DNA of 64,000 nt from contig CADAWC010000004.1 in assembly GCA_902791475.1 (NCBI GenBank), forward strand, positions 1 to 64,000, read 5' to 3'. Source of the DNA: Fibrobacter succinogenes (GTDB lineage: Bacteria > Fibrobacterota > Fibrobacteria > Fibrobacterales > Fibrobacteraceae). Below are positions 31,279 to 39,798 of this stretch, piece by piece (the first letter of the stretch is position 1; every line of letters begins with the position of its first letter). A model generated the notes under the pieces. The model ran no database searches and was not told the origin of the DNA. It worked only from the letters and a program-made list of their open reading frames with translations. A program made the position numbers and the translations under genes.

Positions 31279-32466
31279 ATGGATAGGAAAAAATTAATAC
31301 CGTTATTTCTTTCATCAGCGATGTTGCTCCTTTGGGCTTGTGCCGAAGGGGATGTCGTCAATGCGACCGATGATGATGAATTGATGAAGTCGAAAATTGC
31401 TGAAGCTAGCGATGAAAAGTTTTTGGAAAGTTTTATAACCTATTGCAAAAAACAAAAAGGTTGCGACGCTGAAATTGTCAAAACCAGTAGTTCTGCAAAA
31501 TCGTCTAGTTCTGGAAAATCTTCTAGCAGTTCTGCAAAGTCTTCTAGTTCCGGAAAATCTTCTAGCAGCTCTGCAAAGTCTTCTAGTTCCGGAAAATCTT
31601 CTAGCAGTTCTGCAAAGTCTTCTAGCTCTGGAAAATCTTCTAGCAGTTCCAAAGGAACTCCAAAAATTTCTGGCAAGTGCGACTTGATTAAGCCTTCTGT
31701 TGTTCATGTGGGTGATGATGTGATTTGGCGTTATCTGCCCGATGAAAATTCCATTGAATCCGCATCGTTCGAATGGGATGTGAACAACGAAGTCGAAAAG
31801 GGAATTGTTGAAGGTGAACTCTCGGGAACGGGCCATCCTGAAATTAGGGTGGTGTTCACGAAGAAGGGACTCAAATACGGACCGACGCTTACTTTTGGCG
31901 GTCAGGAATTTGATTGTGATAATTTGACTGTGGTCGAGGCTGGTGCTAATCCGGAATCGTCTTCTTCTAGCGCACAATCCTCTTCGTCTTCTAAGAAGGA
32001 ATCGTCCTCTTCGTCCGAACCGAAATCTTCGTCGAGTGCTACTCCTGAAGGCCATTGCGCTGTAAGCAAGTCTGAGGTTTACGTTGGCGAGGCTGTTGAA
32101 TGGTATATTGCAGGCCCGGATGGTGAAGTTCTTGAAGCTAAATACAACTGGATTGACTTGGGTGCTGATGGTGAAGTTGACTCGGGTGATCGTAAGAGCG
32201 ATTTCGGCGCGGCTAAGGTTTCTGTGATCTATACTTCAACGGGTTCAAAGGAAACTTTGGTTCAGTTCGCCCAGCAAGGGTTGATTTCTTGCGATAAGGA
32301 CGAAAACGGCGATCCGCTCTTGAACGTTATCTCCAAGGCAGAAAGCTCTTCTTCTGCAGAGGAACCGGAGGAAAGTTCTTCTTCTGAAGAGCCAGATCCG
32401 GAATCGAGTTCATCCAAGCAAAAAACGTCGTCATCGTCTTTTGATCCTGGTGTCATCGATTTTTAA
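31279..32466 (+). CDS. Serine-linker lipoprotein
   Basis: 395 residues, lipobox LLWAC after MDRKKLIPLFLSSAM. A Ser/Lys linker (about 70-120) is encoded by tandem 39-bp repeats (31490-31650). Next is a beta-sandwich-like domain (about 125-220, PKISGKCDLIKPSVVHVGDDVIWRYLP...ASFEWDV), another SSSS linker, and a second copy of the domain (CAVSKSEVYVGEAVEWYIAG...AKYNWID). The repeated domain resembles PKD-like modules and also occurs in the next gene. GTGGGGA lies before the ATG. It is immediately downstream of mlaF, where a substrate-binding MCE protein would be expected; whether it serves that role is open. Confidence 0.85.
   Translation: MDRKKLIPLFLSSAMLLLWACAEGDVVNATDDDELMKSKIAEASDEKFLESFITYCKKQKGCDAEIVKTSSSAKSSSSGKSSSSSAKSSSSGKSSSSSAKSSSSGKSSSSSAKSSSSGKSSSSSKGTPKISGKCDLIKPSVVHVGDDVIWRYLPDENSIESASFEWDVNNEVEKGIVEGELSGTGHPEIRVVFTKKGLKYGPTLTFGGQEFDCDNLTVVEAGANPESSSSSAQSSSSSKKESSSSSEPKSSSSATPEGHCAVSKSEVYVGEAVEWYIAGPDGEVLEAKYNWIDLGADGEVDSGDRKSDFGAAKVSVIYTSTGSKETLVQFAQQGLISCDKDENGDPLLNVISKAESSSSAEEPEESSSSEEPDPESSSSKQKTSSSSFDPGVIDF
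31490..31650 (+). repeat. 39-bp coding tandem repeats (Ser/Lys linker)
   Basis: About four near-identical 39-bp units encode alternating KSSSSGKSSSSSA blocks. Variation is almost all synonymous, with length change likely by slippage. Confidence 0.8.
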
Positions 32467-32504
32467 CCTGTTAAAATACGATTTCTTGTATAATTAACTT
32501 TACA

Positions 32505-32537
32505 AAGTCCCGGAATGCAGATTCCGGGGCTTTTTTT
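32505..32537 (+). terminator. Terminator after the first serine-linker lipoprotein
   Basis: AGTCCCGGAAT pairs with ATTCCGGGGCT around GCAG, followed by TTTTTTT. Confidence 0.9.
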
Positions 32538-32617
32538 GTGAACTTCCTCAATAAAAAACACTTACAGAGTTTGCATATTGACGTGATTTAATTTATTTTT
32601 CGCCTAAGAGGTTTTTT

Positions 32618-33856
32618 ATGAATAAAAAGATTTATGGATTGATGGCTATGGGTGTTGCCACGGGCTTCTGGGCATGTGGTAGTGGCGATATTATGACTGT
32701 TAGTGGTGACGATGTTTATGTAAGCATGGTTGCTGAAGATACAATTACTATTGATGGTACGGTCAACTCGGAACCAGCAAAGCTTAAGCAGCGCTGCCCG
32801 CAATGCTTTGAAGGTAGTGTTCCGTCAAGTTCTTCTGTGACGCCTCCTCCCACTCCGAATTATTCGTCTAGCTCTAGGCCGGCTAATCAGTCGTCTTCAT
32901 CTGAAAGAGTTGTGAAGTCTTCGTCTTCGGGTGCTTCGAGCTCTTCTTATACATATCCGCAGAATTCGTCTTCTAGCAACGGTGGCGGAGCATCTTCTAG
33001 CAGCAAGACTCCTACCGGAGATGATCGAATCGGTTCTTGCGCTCCGGAACAGGCTATTTATGAAAAAGACGCTGCCGAGAAAGGCGTGAAATGGAAGTTT
33101 ACACGTGATCCTTCTGTTGCAGCAACTTCGTTGTTGTCGGCTTCGTTTAAATGGACTACGGCTGATGGAACACCGTCTACGGCTTCGGCTACTGGCACAG
33201 GCGGTCTTTATCACACGGCTAAGTACACAACTTCTGGTGTACATAACGCATCGCTTACTGTTAGCATGGGTGCCGCCAATTACACGATCCAGTGCTCTCC
33301 GGTTCAGGTCAATGGCGAACCGATTACAGGTTGTAAGTGCACTACTGAGGCAACATCCATTGATTATACGGCTACGCCGACCGCTACTTGGTCTGTGACC
33401 GGTTGTACCACTGGTGCTGGTTTGAACCTCGCTTACCAATGGGATGGTGCTCCTGGTGAAGCCTCTTACTCGCCGACATTTACTGCCGCTGCAGCATCTT
33501 ATGCTCCGGTGCTGAAAGTTGCTAATGACGATAATACAGTCGTTGATGTGACTTGCCCGGCTATAAAGATTACTGAGGGACCGGAATACATCATTAAGGA
33601 AACTCAGGGCGCTGGCGCTATCAAGCTTCCTGCTGGTTCTACGATTGTTTCCTTGGAAGTTGATGCTTACAACAACACGGTGTTCTGCCAAGTTGCTCGT
33701 GCGGATACCCCGTCTGGCGCTCTCAATGGTACTGTAAATAAGGTTGCCATTGAAGGCAGTGACTACATTGCGGTATCGATGCCGGCTGGTTCTTTGAAGA
33801 AAGGTACTACCTTGGAATTTGTGCTTGACGGTCCTGCAACTTGCGGTGTGCAGTAA
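32618..33856 (+). CDS. Serine-linker lipoprotein, second copy type
   Basis: 412 residues. Lipobox FWAC after MNKKIYGLMAMGVATG. Residues about 65-130 are a Ser/Pro linker with SSSS blocks and no exact repeats. Two or more PKD-like beta domains follow (LLSASFKWTTADGTPSTASATGTGG... and WSVTGCTTGAGLNLAYQWDGAPGE...). A C-terminal domain ends LEFVLDGPATCGVQ. The ASFKW block parallels ASFEW in the preceding lipoprotein, so the two are paralogs. It has its own promoter region behind the upstream terminator. AAGAGG lies before the ATG. Surface display is likely; ligand unknown. Confidence 0.85.
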   Translation: MNKKIYGLMAMGVATGFWACGSGDIMTVSGDDVYVSMVAEDTITIDGTVNSEPAKLKQRCPQCFEGSVPSSSSVTPPPTPNYSSSSRPANQSSSSERVVKSSSSGASSSSYTYPQNSSSSNGGGASSSSKTPTGDDRIGSCAPEQAIYEKDAAEKGVKWKFTRDPSVAATSLLSASFKWTTADGTPSTASATGTGGLYHTAKYTTSGVHNASLTVSMGAANYTIQCSPVQVNGEPITGCKCTTEATSIDYTATPTATWSVTGCTTGAGLNLAYQWDGAPGEASYSPTFTAAAASYAPVLKVANDDNTVVDVTCPAIKITEGPEYIIKETQGAGAIKLPAGSTIVSLEVDAYNNTVFCQVARADTPSGALNGTVNKVAIEGSDYIAVSMPAGSLKKGTTLEFVLDGPATCGVQ

Positions 33857-33878
33857 TTGTTAAAGTTTAAGACAATTT

Positions 33879-33908
33879 AAAAGACCTCCCATCCGGGAGG
33901 TCTTTTTG
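33879..33908 (+). terminator. Terminator of the second serine-linker lipoprotein
   Basis: AAAAGACCTCCC and GGGAGGTCTTTT pair around ATCC, ending in a T-run. Confidence 0.9.
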
Positions 33909-33924
33909 TATGCTTCGTTGCTTA

Positions 33925-33951
33925 TAAAAAGGAAGCCCGCTTTCGCGGGCC
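33925..33951 (-). terminator. Terminator of the alanine symporter gene
   Basis: GCCCGC-TTTC-GCGGGC with a T-rich run on the minus strand, about 55 bp beyond the symporter stop codon. Confidence 0.75.
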
Positions 33952-33961
33952 AACATATTAG

Positions 33962-34011
33962 CATCTAATAATCAATAACTATTGACTAATGACTAAAGAC
34001 CAATGACTACT
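33962..34011. repeat. 7-bp-period tract overlapping the symporter stop codon
   Basis: Heptads TAATCAA TAACTAT TGACTAA TGACTAA AGACCAA TGACTAC. The symporter stop codon (34007-34009) falls inside the last unit. Confidence 0.75.
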
Positions 34012-35443
34012 CTTTATCTCCCTTGAACTTGGCAAGGAACGTCTTTGTTTCGTTTGCCACGATTCCAGAGAGAAGGATAAGTGCAATGAGGTTCGGGAAT
34101 GCCATCAAGCCGTTGAAGATGTCTGCGCTAGTCCAGACCGCGCTTACCGTGAGGTACGGTCCAATGAAAATCGCGAAGATGTAGAGCCAGCGGTAGGTGA
34201 GTATTGCCTTCTTGTCCCTGCGTCCGAGCAAGTATTGCAAGCACTTTTCAGAGTAGTATGCCCAACCGAGAATCGTCGTGAATGCGAAGAACACGAGAGC
34301 CGTTGCAAGGAAGTACGGGGCAATTAAAGCACCGCCCGGAATAATGGCAAGGCCGCGGGAGAATGCTTCCATCGTGATGTTCACGCCTTCAAGCCCGAGC
34401 TTTGGATCCCAAGCGCCCGAGACCACAATGGCAAGGCCCGTCATCGTACAAATGATAATCGTATCGAAGAACGTGCCCGTCATGCAAACAAGCCCCTGAC
34501 GCACAGGTTCCTTTGTCTTTGCTGCGGCCGCTGCAATAGGTGCAGAACCGAGGCCCGCTTCGTTACTGAAAATGCCGCGTGCGATACCTTTCTGCATCGC
34601 AATAAAGATAGAGCCGACAACGCCGCCAGTGACTGCAGACGGATTAAACGCTGCCTTCACAATTGTTTCGATGGCGCTAGAAATGTGCGAGAAGTTGAGG
34701 AGCAAAAGGAGAATGCAGGCAATGATGTAGATGATTGCCATGATGGGAACAATGTACATCGAGACTTTTGCAATGCGCTTGAGACCGCCGATGATGACGG
34801 TTGCCGCAAAGATCGTAACGAGGAGGCCTGCGATTGCTGTGGTGACACTCACGGAGTTTCCGCCGATGTTGACAAATTCAGCGGCGTTCGGGGTGAGGCG
34901 AGCCATAGCGCTCGTGATGCCATTGACCTGCGTGATGGTGCCAATGCCGAGGAGGCCAGCGCACATGCCGAAGATTGCAAAAATCACGGCGAGCCATTTC
35001 ATGTTCCAGCCAAAGCGTTCCTTGATGCCCGTTTCGATGTAGTAGAACGGACCGCCGAGAACCTTGCCGTCCTTATCGACTGTGCGATACTTGACGGCGA
35101 GCAAACCTTCGGCATACTTTGTTGCCATGCCGAGGAATGCGGCGACTTCCATCCAGAAAAGGGCGCCAGGGCCACCGGTGCCGATTGCGGTTGCCACACC
35201 GACGATGTTACCCGTACCGATTGTGGCGGCGAGTGCCGTGCAGAGGGCTCCAAAGCTGGATACTTCGCCTGCGCCGTCTTTTTCGCTGTGCGCCATGAAT
35301 CGGAGAGCGTTGTGCAAGTTCATGACCTGCAGGCAGCCGAGACGGATGGTGAGGAGGATACCTACAAAGAGGATGATGACAATGAGGGGAACGCCCCAGA
35401 CGTACCCATCGATAGCATCGAGAATGGAATTGAGAGTTTCCAT
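34007..35443 (-). CDS. Alanine/glycine:cation symporter (AGCS family)
   Basis: 478 residues with about eleven membrane segments. Family signatures are SSFGALCTALAATIGTGNIVGVATAIGTGGPGALFWMEVAAFLGMATKYAEGLLAVKYR and the conserved IFSNEAGLGSAPIAAAAAKT (with the first of these longer motifs centred on residues about 62-122). It imports alanine or glycine with Na+ or H+. AAGGA precedes the ATG. fabV ends 43 bp upstream on the same strand, so the two may be co-transcribed. Confidence 0.95.
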   Translation of the reverse strand: METLNSILDAIDGYVWGVPLIVIILFVGILLTIRLGCLQVMNLHNALRFMAHSEKDGAGEVSSFGALCTALAATIGTGNIVGVATAIGTGGPGALFWMEVAAFLGMATKYAEGLLAVKYRTVDKDGKVLGGPFYYIETGIKERFGWNMKWLAVIFAIFGMCAGLLGIGTITQVNGITSAMARLTPNAAEFVNIGGNSVSVTTAIAGLLVTIFAATVIIGGLKRIAKVSMYIVPIMAIIYIIACILLLLLNFSHISSAIETIVKAAFNPSAVTGGVVGSIFIAMQKGIARGIFSNEAGLGSAPIAAAAAKTKEPVRQGLVCMTGTFFDTIIICTMTGLAIVVSGAWDPKLGLEGVNITMEAFSRGLAIIPGGALIAPYFLATALVFFAFTTILGWAYYSEKCLQYLLGRRDKKAILTYRWLYIFAIFIGPYLTVSAVWTSADIFNGLMAFPNLIALILLSGIVANETKTFLAKFKGDKE

Positions 35444-35486
35444 AAGTAATCCTTGATGTTAAGGGGTTTTGCACCAAAGTTAGAAA

Positions 35487-36704
35487 TTAGATGCTTGTCA
35501 ATGTGGCAACGTCTGCTTCATAATCCACGCCATCAATGTCGAAACCGTTTGTCGCGAGAAAATCGTGGCGGTATCCTTCGAGGTCACCCACTTCGGCGAG
35601 GTTCTCTTGCGTGACGGTTGCCATGCGCTTGTCCACTTCTGCCTGGACTTTCGGATCCAATTCATAATCGTCGATGCGGATGAGGTGATTCTCGTCCGTC
35701 GGGACTTTGAAACCCGTATAAAGTCTTTCGGTCATCAAGCGTTCCATCTGTTCGATGCAGCCCTCGTGATTTCCCATTCCCTTCATGACTTTGAAGAGCA
35801 CGGAAATGTACATCGGGATGATGGGAATGACGGCGCTAGAGCGCGTGACAAGTCCTTTGTTCACAGAGACGTAGGCTTCGCCGTGGAGGTCGTTTTGCAG
35901 TTCCTTGTGGAGTTCAAGAGCGGTAGCTTCGAGATGCTTCTTGGCGCCACCGATTGTACCGTCGCGGTAGATGGCGTGCGAAAGTTTCGGGCCGATATAT
36001 GAATAAGCGACGGTCTTCACGCCTTTGGCGAGAACGCTTGCCTCCTTGAGCTTGCGCACCCAAAGTGCCCAGTCTTCACCGCCCATGACTTTGATAGTGT
36101 TGGCCGCTTCTTCGGCGGTGGCGGGTTCTGCGCTGATGGTGCTGATTTTACCGCTGAGGCAGTCAATCGTAGCGCCTGTGAACACTTGACCGATGGGCTT
36201 TAAGACGCTGCGGTAGATGGTACCGTTGTCTGGATCAACGCGCACGGAACTTGCAACGCTGTAAACGAGTAAATCGACTTTCTTGCCCATCTTCTTGAGT
36301 GTGTTGATAACATTTTGGCGCATTTCGTGCGAGAACGCGTCTCCGTTGAACGTCACGGATTCGAGGCCCGCATCCTTTGCGAACTTGTCGAAAGCCATGT
36401 TGTTGTACCAGCCCGGCGTGCCTGTCTTTTCGCGGGATTCGCCGACTCCGCCGTCGGAGCCTTCCTTTTCGAAAGAAACGCCGATAGTTGTGGCTTTGTA
36501 GCCAAATGCGGCAACAATGCGGCTTGCAAGTCCGTAACCGGTAGAGCAACCGAGGACGAGAACGGTCTTCGGTGCATCGGCAGGAATGCTACGCGTAGTG
36601 AACTTCTTTTCGATATATTCAATCTGATGTTTGACATCGGCAGCGCAGCCCTTCGGGTGGGCATTAATGCACATGTTGCTGCGGATCAACGGTTTAATAA
36701 TCAT
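35487..36704 (-). CDS. fabV: Trans-2-enoyl-CoA/ACP reductase
   Basis: 405 residues. NADH-dependent reduction of enoyl thioesters, the last step of fatty acid elongation. N-terminal MIIKPLIRSNMCINAHPKGC is typical. The nucleotide-binding loop is VLVLGCSTGYGLASRI. The catalytic Tyr-x8-Lys pair is Y246 and K255 in IYRDGTIGGAKKHLEA. Like FabV/TER enzymes it is much larger than FabI. No fabI is seen nearby. The gene has its own leader on the minus strand. Confidence 0.95.
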   Translation of the reverse strand: MIIKPLIRSNMCINAHPKGCAADVKHQIEYIEKKFTTRSIPADAPKTVLVLGCSTGYGLASRIVAAFGYKATTIGVSFEKEGSDGGVGESREKTGTPGWYNNMAFDKFAKDAGLESVTFNGDAFSHEMRQNVINTLKKMGKKVDLLVYSVASSVRVDPDNGTIYRSVLKPIGQVFTGATIDCLSGKISTISAEPATAEEAANTIKVMGGEDWALWVRKLKEASVLAKGVKTVAYSYIGPKLSHAIYRDGTIGGAKKHLEATALELHKELQNDLHGEAYVSVNKGLVTRSSAVIPIIPMYISVLFKVMKGMGNHEGCIEQMERLMTERLYTGFKVPTDENHLIRIDDYELDPKVQAEVDKRMATVTQENLAEVGDLEGYRHDFLATNGFDIDGVDYEADVATLTSI

Positions 36705-36949
36705 AATGACTCCTATTTTGACGCCCGCAACTTAGCAATTAACAGGAGATTCCGCTGGTTTCTTGATAAAAAAGAGCTTCTAGAAAAGTAACTTTGTAAT
36801 ATCGCCGTAGTATTTTTGGAAGTAAATTGGGTCCGCAAACTGTTAAGCCATCCAATATGGAGCTTAATTGCAAAGATTCAATTTAATTTTATACGACTCA
36901 ATTTGCTATTTTTTGTCATAAAAGAAAATATGGATTTAAAGAGGAATCT

Positions 36950-38410
36950 ATGACTGAAAAAAGTCCTGTCCGTGTACGCTTTGCTCCGAGCCCCACGGGT
37001 TATTTGCATGTCGGTGGCGCACGTACGGCAATCTACAACTACTTCTTTGCAAAACACATGGGTGGCACATTCTACCTGCGCATCGAAGATACTGACCGTA
37101 AGCGCTATAACGAAACCGCTCTCCACGACTTGATGCGCGACCTCAAGTGGCTTGGCCTCCAGTGGGATGAAGGTCCGGGTTGCGAAGGTGACTGCGGTCC
37201 GTACTTCCAGAGCGAACGCCTGGACATCTACCATCGCGAAATCAAGAAGCTCTTGGATGCCGGTTGCGCTTACTACTGCTTCTGCACCGAAGAACGCTTG
37301 CAAGAAGTCCGCGCTGAACAGGAAAAGTCTCACGTGCCGGTCACTGGTTATGACCGCCACTGCCGTAACATCAGCCGCGAAGAAGCCGAAGCCCGCATTG
37401 CCGCTGGCGAAAAGGCTGTCATCCGCTTCAAGGTCCCGGAATCGGGAGTCACGGAATTTGATGACATGATCCGTGGCCACATCAGCTACCAGAATGAACT
37501 TTTGGACGACCTCGTGCTCATCAAGCGCGACGGTTACCCGACTTACCACTTCGCAAGCGTTGTCGATGACCATTACATGGGCACGACGCATGTGCTCCGC
37601 GGTGATGAATGGATTAGCTCCACGCCGAAGCACGAACTCTTGTACAAGGCCTTTGGCTGGCAGCCGCCTGTTTGGTGCCATCTGCCGGTGATTCTCGACA
37701 AGAATGGCGGTAAGCTTTCCAAGCGCAAGGGGGCCGCTTCTGTCGGTGACTTCCGCGACCTCGGCTATTTGCCGGAAACGCTCGTGAACTACCTCGCGCT
37801 CCTCGGCTGGAATCCGGGTGATGATCGCGAAGTGATGAGCGTCAAGGAAATGATTGATTGCTTCACGCTCGAACGCATCAACCCGAAGTCCGCAAGCTTC
37901 GACGAAAAGAAACTCCAGTGGATGAACGGCCAGCACATCCACATGTGCGATGACGAATTCCTCAAGAACATCATGGTTGATGGCCTCAAGGCTATGGGTG
38001 TTGATACGAGTGCGGAACCGAACGAACGCTTGCTCGAAATCGTGAAACAGCTCAAGCCGCGTGCGCATTTTGTGCAGGATCTCGCAACGATGGCAAAGTA
38101 CTTCTTTGTCGCTCCGACAGAATACGACGAAAAGGGTGCGAAGAAGCATTTTGGTGAAGGCTCCAAGGAAATCGCAACGCTCGTGCGCGATATGCTCGCC
38201 TCCATCGAAGACTTCAAGACTCCGGTGATCGAGAAGGGATTCTATGAGCTTGCCGAACGCTGTGGTCACAAGGTCGGTGAACTGGTGGGCGCTCCGCGTC
38301 TTGCCGTGTCCGGCGTGACTGCTGGTCCTGGCCTCTGGGAAATGTTCGAAATTATCGGTAAGGAAGAAGTGCTCCGCCGCATCGACGTGGCGCTCCCGCT
38401 GATGAAATAG
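36950..38410 (+). CDS. gltX: Glutamyl-tRNA synthetase
   Basis: 486 residues, class I. The HIGH-type motif is in FAPSPTGYLHVGGARTAIYN, the KMSKS loop is GGKLSKRKGAASV, and the central block FYLRIEDTDRKRYNETA binds glutamate. It is discriminating or non-discriminating; sequence alone does not decide. GAGGAATCT supports the start. There is no downstream terminator; a 7-bp-period tract begins at the stop codon. Confidence 0.97.
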   Translation: MTEKSPVRVRFAPSPTGYLHVGGARTAIYNYFFAKHMGGTFYLRIEDTDRKRYNETALHDLMRDLKWLGLQWDEGPGCEGDCGPYFQSERLDIYHREIKKLLDAGCAYYCFCTEERLQEVRAEQEKSHVPVTGYDRHCRNISREEAEARIAAGEKAVIRFKVPESGVTEFDDMIRGHISYQNELLDDLVLIKRDGYPTYHFASVVDDHYMGTTHVLRGDEWISSTPKHELLYKAFGWQPPVWCHLPVILDKNGGKLSKRKGAASVGDFRDLGYLPETLVNYLALLGWNPGDDREVMSVKEMIDCFTLERINPKSASFDEKKLQWMNGQHIHMCDDEFLKNIMVDGLKAMGVDTSAEPNERLLEIVKQLKPRAHFVQDLATMAKYFFVAPTEYDEKGAKKHFGEGSKEIATLVRDMLASIEDFKTPVIEKGFYELAERCGHKVGELVGAPRLAVSGVTAGPGLWEMFEIIGKEEVLRRIDVALPLMK

Positions 38411-38440
38411 GTAACAGGTGATAGGTGTTAGGTTATAGGA
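38408..38440. repeat. 7-bp-period tract at the end of gltX
   Basis: Heptads GTAACAG GTGATAG GTGTTAG GTTATAG begin at the gltX stop codon. Confidence 0.75.
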
Positions 38441-38493
38441 AAATAATGGCGGCAAAGCCGCTTTATATAGACGCACGAAGTGCGTGATTCTTT

Positions 38494-38532
38494 TAACCTA
38501 ATTCCCTAATCCCTAATCCCTAAAACCTAACT
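38494..38532. repeat. 7-bp-period tract before the BON-domain gene
   Basis: Heptads ACCTAAT TCCCTAA TCCCTAA TCCCTAA AACCTAA end directly at the ATG at 38533. Confidence 0.8.
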
Positions 38533-39780
38533 ATGCGTCAATATTTTCCATACAGATTGTACTCGCAGCTGCTGTACTGCCGGCAATGCCAGCAGGCAGT
38601 TCGCCATGACGTCTGCGCCATGGAAGAGTACACGACGTATGGGGGTATGGAACGCGGTATTCCGCTACTTTGTGTCTGTACTCATTGCGGAACGTATCAT
38701 GTGGCTTTCTCGCAGGAATTTGCGTTTTGCCATAAGGATGATCCGCAATCCGAGTATGCAAAGGTCTATGGGCACAACCGAATTTTTCCAGGCGATTGGC
38801 TCTACTTTGATGGGGCAACCCGTCCTTGTATCGTCAAGAGTTTTTTCCAGTCTAGGGATAAGGAAGTTGTCGTCTATAAAAATGGACCTGCGGATGCAAA
38901 GTTCGAGGGCCCAAAAATTCCGATAGACCATGAGGTATCGCCCAATGGCTATCGGCTATTGCCTGCCCAGTGTGTGAACACCTTGTTGGGAGACCATGTC
39001 TACCATGTCATCCGCAAGCAGTTTGGAATTGCCATTGGTGTCGTCAAAGACGAAACCAAGGACAAGCTTGTGGTGAAGATGGATGACGGATTAATCGTCT
39101 TTATGAGCTATCCGCGCTATGCGGAAAATCCTCCGAATCAAGAAGTCATTTCTGTTGTGCGTAAGCATCTGGAACTTTTGTCTGATGGGCTTAGTGAAGA
39201 TGTTTCCGTTGAAGCGGGGCAGGGAATTGTTTATTTGCGAGGCTTTGTGGATAGCCTTGCGACAAAGCGAAAAATACAGACCAAAATTGGCGAAATTGCA
39301 GGACTGCGCGGCTGCGTGAACATGGTTCGCGTCCGCAAGAATTCCAAGGTTTCCGACGAGGACTTGGAGCGACAAATATGGGATGTCTTGGATGATATTG
39401 CTCATCCGATTTTCAAGTACAGCGTCAAGGTGAAATCTGGAGTTGCAAAGGTGACGTTCTATTACGAAGATGAAGTTTATCCTGATGAACTGAAATCGCG
39501 TATTGAAAGTATTCCAGGCGTTGTCTCCTTGAATATGCATGGAACTGCGATTCTAAAAAAGAATCTTGGCAAAAAAGACCTTTGCCGGAAAATTATGGAT
39601 AAGCTTGCGTCATACAGCTTCTTGAAAAATTCATTTGTTCATGTCACGTATGTGGGCAAGCGATTCCTGGTCGAGGGGCGTGTGGCAAATATTATACAGA
39701 GAGAGTTTGCGCTATTGGCTGTTGCCGGTTTTGCACGGTCGGTAGCGGTGGGTAACCGTCTAAGAATTTTAAAAACTTAG
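38533..39780 (+). CDS. Zinc-ribbon protein with BON-domain repeats
   Basis: 415 residues with no signal peptide, so cytoplasmic. The N-terminal zinc-ribbon candidate has YCRQCQQ (15-21) and VCTHCGTYH (about 48-56). A middle domain follows (about 75-195, FPGDWLYFDGATRPCIVKSFF). The C-terminal part has two or three BON-type units. One is VVRKHLELLSDGLSEDVSVEAGQGIVYLRGFVDSLATKRKIQTKIGEIAGLRGCVNMVRV (spanning about 209-270). The next is DLERQIWDVLDDIAHP...GVAKVTFYYEDEVYPDELKSRIESIPGV. BON units usually bind lipid or glycan in the envelope, so their cytoplasmic use with a zinc ribbon is unusual. Start follows a repeat tract with no ribosome site. Confidence 0.75.
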   Translation: MRQYFPYRLYSQLLYCRQCQQAVRHDVCAMEEYTTYGGMERGIPLLCVCTHCGTYHVAFSQEFAFCHKDDPQSEYAKVYGHNRIFPGDWLYFDGATRPCIVKSFFQSRDKEVVVYKNGPADAKFEGPKIPIDHEVSPNGYRLLPAQCVNTLLGDHVYHVIRKQFGIAIGVVKDETKDKLVVKMDDGLIVFMSYPRYAENPPNQEVISVVRKHLELLSDGLSEDVSVEAGQGIVYLRGFVDSLATKRKIQTKIGEIAGLRGCVNMVRVRKNSKVSDEDLERQIWDVLDDIAHPIFKYSVKVKSGVAKVTFYYEDEVYPDELKSRIESIPGVVSLNMHGTAILKKNLGKKDLCRKIMDKLASYSFLKNSFVHVTYVGKRFLVEGRVANIIQREFALLAVAGFARSVAVGNRLRILKT

Positions 39781-39798
39781 GAAAAAGAGGAGTGAAAA

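Noticed and set aside
31490..31650. CRISPR or intergenic satellite at the 39-bp tandem repeats
   Set aside because: The units are in frame, encode a Ser/Lys linker and lie inside a lipoprotein gene.
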